In this document: piece after piece, positions 6,141 through 10,936 of the stretch
How the letters are laid out: each line of letters begins with the position of its first letter
Position numbering within the stretch: position 1 is the stretch's first letter
Source of the DNA: Candidatus Rokuibacteriota bacterium
GTDB lineage: Bacteria > Methylomirabilota > Methylomirabilia > Rokubacteriales > CSP1-6
Reading direction: 5' to 3'
Assembly: GCA_003221595.1 (NCBI GenBank)
Contig: QHSM01000264.1
Location: 1-10,936 of the forward strand
DNA: 10,936 bases
Made by a program: the position numbers and the translations under genes
The notes under the pieces: model-generated
The model's database searches: none
The model's input: only the letters and a program-made list of their open reading frames with translations
Told to the model about the DNA's origin: nothing

Positions 6141-6526
6141 CGAGCCACCGGAGCGCCGCGGTCCTGCTCGCGGGCGTCCTGATGGGGGCCGCCGTCACCT
6201 TGGCGCCGCCCGTTCCGGCGGGCGAGGTTGTCTCGAAGGAGACTCTCGACGCGTACTTCCGGCTGGAGTGGTCGAAGGCCGGGCGCCAGGTCAACGGCTA
6301 CGTCTACAACTCCTCGAACCGGCGCGCCGGACACATGCAGCTGCTCGTCGAAGGCCTCGGCGCGGGCGGCGCCGTCCTCACCCGGACGTCGACCTCGGTT
6401 CGCGACGTCCCGTCCAACAACAGCGCGTTCTTCGAGGTGCCGGTCGCCGAGGCCCCGTCCTACCGGGTCTCGATCGTGAGCTTCGACTGGGTCGAGGACC
6501 GCCTGGATCGTCGCAGGAGCTTCTAG
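6137..6526 (+). CDS. Small secreted protein, second of tandem paralogue pair
   Basis: A 129-residue protein that begins at the ATG overlapping the stop of the preceding gene by 4 bp. It has no Shine-Dalgarno of its own, so translational coupling is likely. The signal peptide is MTSHRSAAVLLAGVLMGAAV followed by VPA, with probable cleavage near residue 28. The mature domain follows its neighbour motif by motif (FRLEWS, GYVYN, LLVEG, DVPSNN, APSYRVSI). About half of 82 aligned residues are identical by eye, so the two arose by gene duplication. The C-terminus is short and basic (DRLDRRRSF). It is probably a small beta domain with no recognised active site. The stop codon is 12 bp from the convergent SDR gene. 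Function unknown; the two proteins may form a heteromer (inference). Confidence 0.85.
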   Translation: MTSHRSAAVLLAGVLMGAAVTLAPPVPAGEVVSKETLDAYFRLEWSKAGRQVNGYVYNSSNRRAGHMQLLVEGLGAGGAVLTRTSTSVRDVPSNNSAFFEVPVAEAPSYRVSIVSFDWVEDRLDRRRSF

Positions 6527-6538
6527 CTTCCGCCCGGA

Positions 6539-7321
6539 TCAGACGGCCGGCTCGCCGGCCGTCACCGCGATGCACTGGCCGGAGAGGTTCTTCGCGGCCT
6601 CGCTGCACAGATAGACCGCGAGCGACGCGATGTCCTCGGCCGTCGACATGCGCCTGAGCGGCGACCGCTCGACCAGCCTCTGACGCTCCTCCTCGAAGGT
6701 CACACCCTTCACCTGGGCCTGACCGGCAATGACGCTGTCGATGCGAGGGCCCGCGACGGCGCCGGGGGCGATCGCGTTGACCCGGATGTTGTGGGGCGCC
6801 AGCTCGAGGGCGAGGCCGAACGTCATCCCGACCTGCCCGGCCTTGGCCGAGCAGTAGCCGATCCGATAGGGGAGCCCGCGGCGGCCCGCCACGGACGTGA
6901 TGTTCACGATCGAGCCCCCGCCGGCCTTGATCATCGAGGGCACCGCGAACCGCGTGCACATGTACGAGCTCGTCAGGCATGAGTTGATCGTGTAGTACCA
7001 GTCCTCGGTCGTGTAGTCCTGCACCGGCTTGGTGGGACCGCCGTCGCCGGCGTTGTTCACGAGCGTGTCGAGCTTGCCGAAGGCCTTCACCCCGGCCTCC
7101 ACGATGCGCTGCGCGTCGGCCTCGACGGCCGCGTCGCCGACCACCGCGATCGCCCGGCCGCCGTCGGCCTTGACCATCGCCGTCGTCTCCTCGACGAGAT
7201 CGCGGGAGCGGGCCGCGCAGACCACGGCGGCGCCTTCGCGCGCGAACAGGCGGCTCATGACGCGGCCGACTCCCTTGCTCGCGCCGGTGATGAGGGCGAC
7301 CTTTCCCTCGAGCTGTCCCAT
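6539..7321 (-). CDS. SDR family NAD(P)-dependent oxidoreductase
   Basis: A 260-residue classical short-chain dehydrogenase. The cofactor motif is TGASKGVG (12-19), and NNAG is at 89-92. The catalytic tetrad is Asn113, Ser143, Tyr156 and Lys160 (YCSAK), with the usual 13-residue Ser-Tyr spacing. The basic CAARSR stretch after the second strand suggests NADP(H) preference (inference). A typical C-terminal region with a PAEDIA-like STAEDIASLAVYLCS and SGQCIAV ends the protein, and the length is standard. The ATG at 7321 has an overlapping GGAGGGAGGA ribosome site 3-4 nt away. The frame is open upstream to 7783, but that region codes for the preceding gene in another frame. It is second in an operon, 17 bp behind the luciferase-like gene. 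The substrate is unknown, a ketone or acyl intermediate. The last codons contain a perfect hairpin. Confidence 0.95.
   Translation of the reverse strand: MGQLEGKVALITGASKGVGRVMSRLFAREGAAVVCAARSRDLVEETTAMVKADGGRAIAVVGDAAVEADAQRIVEAGVKAFGKLDTLVNNAGDGGPTKPVQDYTTEDWYYTINSCLTSSYMCTRFAVPSMIKAGGGSIVNITSVAGRRGLPYRIGYCSAKAGQVGMTFGLALELAPHNIRVNAIAPGAVAGPRIDSVIAGQAQVKGVTFEEERQRLVERSPLRRMSTAEDIASLAVYLCSEAAKNLSGQCIAVTAGEPAV
6542..6563. terminator. Perfect hairpin at convergent gene junction, possible terminator
   Basis: A 9-bp perfect stem, GACGGCCGG (6542-6550) and CCGGCCGTC (6555-6563), with a 4-nt loop CTCG, lies inside the last eight codons of the SDR gene just before its stop. It is 15 bp past the stop of the plus-strand secreted-protein gene. 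No T-tract follows in either direction, so intrinsic termination is uncertain. It could act as a bidirectional transcript end or 3' stabiliser. Confidence 0.4.
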
Positions 7322-7338
7322 GGGTCCTCCCTCCGTGC

Positions 7339-8247
7339 TCAGCGAAACGCCTGGATGAGCTCCTCGAGGGCCATCATCTGTCCGCCGCGCGTCGACGACG
7401 CCACCACGATGAGCGTCCGCACGCCCGTCGCCAGCCACGCCTCGACCCCCGCCCGCACATCCGCCACGCTGCCGAAGAGCGTGACGTCGCGGAGCCAGCG
7501 ATCGGACATCAGCTCGGGGACCCGCTGGACCTCGCCCCGCGCGAGCGCGCCCCGGATCGCCAGCATCTCCTCCTCGTAGCCCGCCTCGATCCAGTAGTTC
7601 TGGTAGTTCGGCAGGCGCACGTAGGACGCGAGGGTCATTCGCATGACCGCGGCGGCCGCGGCGCGGTCGTCGTCGATGCAGGTCGGCACCATGTTGCCGA
7701 TGAAGAACGCGGCGTCGTCGTGGGCCGACGGCGGAAGGTGGCGCAGCGACGCCGCCATGTGCGAGCGCGCGCCGTTCGCCCACACGGCGCCCTGCGCGAG
7801 CTCGCCGGCCAGCTCGACCATGCGGCGGCGCAGCGTCGCGAGCACGATGGGCGGGAGCCCGCCGACCTGGCTCGCGTGGCCGCGCACGTCGGCCACGAAC
7901 TGCCGGATGTCCTCGAGCGGCTTGCCGGCCCGGAGCCCGAGCCGCTCGTAGGTCGGCCCGTGGCTCACGCCGATCCCGAATCGGAACCGGCCGCCCGACA
8001 GCTCGTGGATGACCGCCGCCATCTGCGCGTACTCGAACGGGTGACGCGTGTAGATGTTCGCGATGCTGGTCCCGAACGCGATCTCGCGCGTCGAGAGCGC
8101 CAGCGCCTCGCAGAGGGCCAGGCCGTCGCCGGGGCTCGGACAGTAGATGCCGGTGAACCCCTCACGCTCGAGACGCTGGGCCATCTCGAGCGTCGCGCGG
8201 CGCCGTCCGGCGACCGCGACGAGACCGACCGCCGGCTTGGTCGTCAT
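7339..8247 (-). CDS. Luciferase-like monooxygenase-family flavin/F420 oxidoreductase
   Basis: A 302-residue protein of the bacterial luciferase-like family (PF00296 type), a TIM barrel that uses FMN or coenzyme F420. Family features in order are GFTGIYCPSPGDGLALCEALAL (30-51), FGTSIANIYTRHP (58-70), the AAVIHELSGGRFRFGIGVSHGP signature (78-98), then a C-terminal FGSVADVRAGVEAWLATGVRTLIV segment near 260-290. It is slightly shorter than typical 320-350-residue members. Whether it uses F420 or FMN cannot be read. The ATG at 8247 is the only plausible start. AAGGAGG is present but 16 nt upstream, too far for normal use. A TATACT hexamer lies 7 nt before the ATG, so a leaderless mRNA is possible. 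It is first gene of an operon with the SDR at 7321 and divergent from the cupin gene. Together the two enzymes could carry out successive redox steps on one substrate (inference). Confidence 0.92.
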   Translation of the reverse strand: MTTKPAVGLVAVAGRRRATLEMAQRLEREGFTGIYCPSPGDGLALCEALALSTREIAFGTSIANIYTRHPFEYAQMAAVIHELSGGRFRFGIGVSHGPTYERLGLRAGKPLEDIRQFVADVRGHASQVGGLPPIVLATLRRRMVELAGELAQGAVWANGARSHMAASLRHLPPSAHDDAAFFIGNMVPTCIDDDRAAAAAVMRMTLASYVRLPNYQNYWIEAGYEEEMLAIRGALARGEVQRVPELMSDRWLRDVTLFGSVADVRAGVEAWLATGVRTLIVVASSTRGGQMMALEELIQAFR

Positions 8248-8254
8248 TCCGGTG

Positions 8255-8260
8255 AGTATA
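8255..8260 (-). promoter_or_regulatory. -10 box TATACT before luciferase-like gene
   Basis: TATACT on the minus strand (8260-8255) matches TATAAT at 5 of 6 bases and ends 7 nt before the ATG at 8247, the same geometry as the amidohydrolase promoter. No convincing -35 lies 16-18 bp upstream. The AAGGAGG at 8264-8270 would then not be part of the transcript. Confidence 0.35.
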
Positions 8261-8268
8261 CGGCCTCC

Positions 8269-8297
8269 TTGCCACGGCGCCCCGCGCTCACTATGAT
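8269..8297 (+). promoter_or_regulatory. Strong sigma-70 promoter of the cupin gene
   Basis: TTGCCA (8269-8274), a 17-bp spacer and TATGAT (8292-8297) each match consensus at 5 of 6 bases. The start site is predicted near 8304. AAGGAG (8316-8321) then sits 6 nt before the ATG at 8328. This is the best promoter and ribosome-site combination in the window. Confidence 0.7.
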
Positions 8298-8327
8298 CGG
8301 CGCACTTTAGATCGCAAGGAGACCCTC

Positions 8328-8678
8328 ATGAAGATCCACCGGCTCTACACGGACAAGAACGGCGAGTCGCACTTCCAGGACGTCGACGTGGAGTACGCCG
8401 AGACGACCCGCGCCGGGAGGCTCTCGAAGCGGATTCCCGCCACCGGGATCATCTTCCGCGAGGTCCAGCCGGACTACGACCTCGACTGGCATCCGGCGCC
8501 GCGGCGCCAGTACATCATCAACCTCGACGCGGGCGTTCAGATCACCGCGAGCGACGGCGAGGCGCGCCGCATCGGCGCCGGCGAGGTCATCCTCGTCGAG
8601 GACACGCACGGCAAGGGACATCTCTCCAAGGCCATCGAGGGCAAGGTGCGCAACTGCATCTTCGTCACGCTGGAGTAG
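8328..8678 (+). CDS. Small cupin-fold protein
   Basis: A 116-residue protein consistent with a single cupin barrel. DWHPAPRRQYIINLDAGVQITASDGEARRIGAGEVILVEDTHGKGHLSK covers both cupin motifs, with His55, His94 and His98 as candidate metal ligands and G-A-G-E as the turn before the second motif. The N-terminal MKIHRLYTDKNGESHFQDVDVEY is a lead-in strand pair. The canonical GxxxxxHxH spacing is only partly kept (WHPAPRRQY), so metal binding is likely but not certain. No signal peptide is present, so it is cytoplasmic. The reaction is unknown; small cupins of this size may be isomerases, dioxygenases or binding proteins. It is monocistronic, with a strong promoter and AAGGAG ribosome site, divergent from the luciferase-like operon and convergent with the hybrid kinase (18 bp between stops). 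Confidence 0.9.
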   Translation: MKIHRLYTDKNGESHFQDVDVEYAETTRAGRLSKRIPATGIIFREVQPDYDLDWHPAPRRQYIINLDAGVQITASDGEARRIGAGEVILVEDTHGKGHLSKAIEGKVRNCIFVTLE

Positions 8679-8696
8679 TGGGCGCGGCCGTTCCGG

Positions 8697-10271
8697 TCAG
8701 GCCGTCGCGAGTAGAACTCGTCGCACCACGCGCTTGACGCTCTCGAGCGCGAAGGGCTTCTCGAGCTGGGGCGCTCCGGTCTGCGCGAGGAATGCCCGGG
8801 TGCTCGGATTGAGGACGTCCCCGGTGACGAAGACAAAACGTCGGACCAGATGCGGATCGCGCCGCTCCAGCTCGCGGTAGAGCTCCGGACCACTCAACAC
8901 GGGCATGCCGCTGTCGCTGATGATCAGGTCGTACTTCCGCGCCGCCAGCCTCTCGAGCGCCACGGCGCCGTTGGCCGCCGTATCGACCTGGTAGCCGTCG
9001 CGCGACAGTGCCTCGGCCAGCAGCGCCGCGACCGCGGGCTCATCGTCGACCACCAGGATGGTTTTCCCCGGTACCGGCAGCGCCGCTTCGAACGGCTCGG
9101 GCTCATCGTTTGTTGTGACCGGCGGCGTTTCCACCGGCAACTCGATGAGAAACCGGGCTCCCTCACCGGGTCGGCTCTCGACGCTGATGGCGCCCCCGTG
9201 CCCCTCGACGATGCCACGCGCCAGGGCGAGCCCGAGCCCTGTACCCTCGCCTTCGGGCTTGGTCGTGAAGAACGGCTCGAAAATCCGCGCCTGAATCTCC
9301 GGAAGAATCCCGGGACCGGTGTCGGCGACCTCGATGCGCGCTCGTCGGCTCTGAACCTCGTAGCGTGTGGCAAGGCTCAGCCGGCGAGGCGGCGGAGCTT
9401 CTCGCAACGCCTGGCGCGCGTTCGCGATGAGGTTCAATACGACCTGCTTCAGCTGGTGCCCGTCGGCCCACACCAGCGGCAGGTCGCTCTCGAGGTCAAG
9501 CTGAACGTCGATGTTGTCGATCCGAAGCTCGAAGGCCAGCAACTCCACCGCGTCCCGCAGAAGCTGGGTCAACACCACGCGCCCCCGCTCCGGCGGGCGG
9601 CGCCGGGCCATCGCCAGGAAGCTCCGCACGATGCGCACGCAGCGCTCCGCGGCCTCCTCGATGTCGCGGGCTCGTGCGCGGACGCCGTCGTCGGCCGCCG
9701 AGGCGGCAAACAGTCCGGCCTGTCCGAGGATGACCGACAGGGGGCTGCTGAGCTCATGCGCGACGCCGGCCAGAAGGTTATCCATCGTCGCCAGCTTTTC
9801 CGCCTCGAGAAGCTGGTGCGTGCGCTCCTGGATCTGCGCCTCCAGCGTCTCGTTCTGGCGGCGAAGATCGCGGTGGAGAAACCGTATCTCCAGCAAGTTG
9901 CGCACGCGGAGAAGCAATTCGGTTTGTTCGAAGGGCTTGGTCACGTAATCGCTTGCGCCCGCCTCGAGCGCCGCGCGCTTGCTGGCACGCGACATGTCGG
10001 CGGTCAGGACAAGCACCGGTAGATAGAGATCTGCCCGCCACCTCTCGAGCTGTTTGAGGACCTGGACGCCGCTGAGGTGCGGCATGCGCAGGTCCAGCAG
10101 GATCAAATCAGGCTGGAACTCGGCGCAACGCTCGAGCACCTCGCGGGGGTCGGTCGTGCTTCGCAGGTCTGTGTAGCCGGCGTTCTCGAGCAGCAGCTCC
10201 AGGAGGCGGACCATGGCGGCCTCGTCGTCGACGATCAAAATCTTGGCGGTCCGAAACGTCTCGGGATCCAT
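8697..10271 (-). CDS. Soluble hybrid histidine kinase, REC-HisKA-HATPase-REC
   Basis: A 524-residue cytoplasmic hybrid sensor kinase with no membrane segment. Order: receiver 1 (about 10-125; Asp15/Asp16, phospho-acceptor Asp60 in LILLDLRMP, Thr90, Lys112). A charged helical linker follows (about 126-160, heptad-like LRRQNETLEAQIQERTHQ, probable signalling coiled coil). HisKA has His172 in GVAHELSSPL. HATPase has Asn284 in the N box LNLIANA, DTGPGI (317-322), an F box near FEPFFTTK and GTGLGLA (343-349). Receiver 2 is at about 403-520 (Asp409/Asp410, phospho-acceptor Asp453 in IISDSGMPVLSG, Thr483, Lys505). All catalytic residues are present. Input presumably comes through receiver 1. The ATG at 10271 follows AGGGAGG by 4 nt. 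A sigma-54-like site lies 70-85 bp upstream. No adjacent output regulator is present; the receiver at 2132 is a possible partner (inference). Confidence 0.96.
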   Translation of the reverse strand: MDPETFRTAKILIVDDEAAMVRLLELLLENAGYTDLRSTTDPREVLERCAEFQPDLILLDLRMPHLSGVQVLKQLERWRADLYLPVLVLTADMSRASKRAALEAGASDYVTKPFEQTELLLRVRNLLEIRFLHRDLRRQNETLEAQIQERTHQLLEAEKLATMDNLLAGVAHELSSPLSVILGQAGLFAASAADDGVRARARDIEEAAERCVRIVRSFLAMARRRPPERGRVVLTQLLRDAVELLAFELRIDNIDVQLDLESDLPLVWADGHQLKQVVLNLIANARQALREAPPPRRLSLATRYEVQSRRARIEVADTGPGILPEIQARIFEPFFTTKPEGEGTGLGLALARGIVEGHGGAISVESRPGEGARFLIELPVETPPVTTNDEPEPFEAALPVPGKTILVVDDEPAVAALLAEALSRDGYQVDTAANGAVALERLAARKYDLIISDSGMPVLSGPELYRELERRDPHLVRRFVFVTGDVLNPSTRAFLAQTGAPQLEKPFALESVKRVVRRVLLATA

Positions 10272-10339
10272 GCAACCTCCCTGCGGACGGACCTCGTGAA
10301 CCGTCGTTCAGCTCGGCGCCCTTCTGGGGCACCGCAAGG

Positions 10340-10355
10340 AGCATCGATGATGCCA
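10340..10355 (-). promoter_or_regulatory. Sigma-54-like site upstream of hybrid kinase
   Basis: On the minus strand TGGCAT (10355-10350), 5 nt and ATGCT (10344-10340) give the invariant GG and GC exactly 10 nt apart. The -12 element is ATGC rather than TTGC, so it is weaker than the site at 2598. A C precedes TGG as in the wider consensus. The predicted start is near 10329, a leader of about 58 nt. The match partly coincides with a GCATC-GAT-GATGC palindrome (10341-10353), so chance or an operator is also possible. Confidence 0.35.
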
Positions 10356-10441
10356 GCCAGCCTTCAGGGAGCGGTCGGGCCACTGAAGATCTGGAAATTG
10401 CTCGGAACAGGAGCGGCGGCGAGGAGCAGGCTCCGCCGGAG

Positions 10442-10457
10442 CTCGCCGGCCGGCGAG
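10442..10457. promoter_or_regulatory. Perfect 16-bp palindrome
   Basis: CTCGCCGGCCGGCGAG is perfectly self-complementary with no spacer. It lies in the 281-bp gap between the arginine-repeat gene and the hybrid kinase, about 120 bp upstream of the kinase's predicted sigma-54 start. It could be a dimeric regulator site or a modification target. In such GC-rich DNA a chance origin cannot be excluded. Confidence 0.35.
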
Positions 10458-10475
10458 TCTGAGCGAGTCGGGGGC

Positions 10476-10502
10476 CTGACAGTCCGATGACCGAATCTGA
10501 CA
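10476..10502 (+). repeat. CTGACA direct repeat, 21-bp period
   Basis: CTGACA occurs at 10476-10481 and 10497-10502, 21 bp apart (two helical turns), in the gene-free gap before the hybrid kinase. Same-face spacing would suit a multimeric regulator, but two hexamers are thin evidence. Confidence 0.25.
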
Positions 10503-10552
10503 CCGCCGCCAGCCCCCGCGGAGCGCGCGCGCGACGTCTGGCGGGTTGGTGG

Positions 10553-10921
10553 TCAGGCCGACATTGCTCCCGAAGGGGCTGATGCCGACGAGGGTGATCC
10601 GTTCAGGACGATTGCCCAGCCGTGTTTCTGGAGATCCGTGGTGATGTCGTGCCGGCGCCGGTCCCCTTGGCGTCTGTCGACCTCCACCGGGACGTGACGT
10701 CGACGCCGCTCGCCCAGTCGACGGTCGCGGATGACGTCCGCGCTCTCGTCGGCGAAAGTCTCTTTGAGATTCTCGTACCGCGACAGCTCCGCCACGATGA
10801 CGAGGTACCGGGCCGCGCGCTGCAGTCCCGCGAGGGCGGTCTCCGATCCGCTGCCCGTGTCCGTCTCGCTCGACTTTCTGATGTCGAGCATCTCGGGCAG
10901 ATTGGAGGATCCATCCATCAT
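10553..10921 (-). CDS. Small DRRxGERR arginine-repeat protein, possibly 5'-partial
   Basis: A 122-residue protein from the ATG at 10921; the frame stays open to the window edge (LTRIE before the Met), so the true start may lie outside. Features in order: a polar N-terminus, a hydrophobic strand ARYLVIVAELSRYENLKETFAD (37-58), then two copies of an arginine motif, DRRLGERR (66-73) and DRRQGDRR (82-89), spaced 16 residues. DITTDLQKHGWAIVLNG then leads to a Ser/Ala-rich tail. This pattern of YLVIVA strand, DRRxGERR repeats and a C-terminal helix and strand recurs in uncharacterised proteins of soil and deltaproteobacteria-like genomes, sometimes in signalling contexts (recalled, not checked). 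The function is unknown; the basic repeats could bind nucleic acid, nucleotide or acidic partners. No signal peptide. It lies in the same orientation upstream of the hybrid kinase. Confidence 0.75.
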   Translation of the reverse strand: MMDGSSNLPEMLDIRKSSETDTGSGSETALAGLQRAARYLVIVAELSRYENLKETFADESADVIRDRRLGERRRRHVPVEVDRRQGDRRRHDITTDLQKHGWAIVLNGSPSSASAPSGAMSA

Positions 10922-10936
10922 CTCGATCCGGGTCAG

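Noticed and set aside
7322..7783. N-terminal extension of the second SDR to 7783
   Set aside because: The extension overlaps the luciferase-like coding region in another frame. The SDR family start MGQLEGKVALITG with a strong ribosome site is at 7321.
8685..8704. CGGCC/GGCCG inverted repeat between cupin and hybrid kinase
   Set aside because: A 5-bp stem with a 10-nt loop and no T-tract is expected by chance in this base composition.
10077..10490. A 137-codon plus-strand frame crossing the kinase start and the gap
   Set aside because: Most of it is antisense to the first receiver domain of the kinase. The remainder has no motif and no ribosome site.

Overview
The window is very GC-rich DNA, with a GC-biased third codon position, from a bacterium. 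Gene content is dominated by short-chain dehydrogenases, an amidohydrolase-2 enzyme, a family III CoA-transferase, a ThDP enzyme, a luciferase-like oxidoreductase, two-component proteins and a DRRxGERR-type arginine-repeat protein. That mix resembles uncultivated soil lineages such as Rokubacteria/Methylomirabilota or Binatota and related deltaproteobacteria-like groups. This placement is inferred from gene style only, since there is no rRNA or marker gene. I see no tRNA, rRNA, CRISPR array, insertion sequence or phage gene.

Layout. Positions 1-740 (minus) hold the 5' part of an SDR gene. It is divergent from an amidohydrolase at 902-2101 (plus), across a 161-bp region with abutting promoters, a structured leader and a 17-bp tandem repeat. 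Positions 2132-2578 (minus) encode a stand-alone receiver preceded by a good sigma-54-type -24/-12 site. Positions 5616-2764 (minus) are a two-gene operon of a ThDP-dependent lyase/decarboxylase followed by a formyl-CoA-transferase-like protein. It resembles oxc-frc oxalate operons but differs at key residues. Positions 5742-6526 (plus) are a tandem pair of small secreted paralogues with a 4-bp ATGA overlap. Positions 8247-6539 (minus) are an operon of a luciferase-like monooxygenase and a second SDR. A small cupin protein at 8328-8678 (plus) is divergent from it and has a near-consensus sigma-70 promoter. Positions 10271-8697 (minus) encode a soluble REC-HisKA-HATPase-REC hybrid kinase. Positions 10921-10553 (minus) encode a small arginine-repeat protein that may continue past the window edge. 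The 281-bp gap 10272-10552 holds no credible gene, but it has a sigma-54-like site, a perfect 16-bp palindrome and a phased CTGACA repeat.

How the genes may work together: the metabolic genes look like accessory carbon or xenobiotic catabolism (acyl-CoA and C1-CoA chemistry, ring or carboxylate hydrolysis, SDR redox steps). They are arranged as small independent operons with divergent promoters. The two signalling genes lack an obvious neighbour output. Both carry sigma-54-like promoters with palindromes 120-140 bp upstream, so they may be co-regulated or form one phosphorelay (inference). Ordinary enzyme families fill most of the window. The less ordinary parts are the regulatory DNA, the variant oxc-frc-like operon and the secreted tandem pair.
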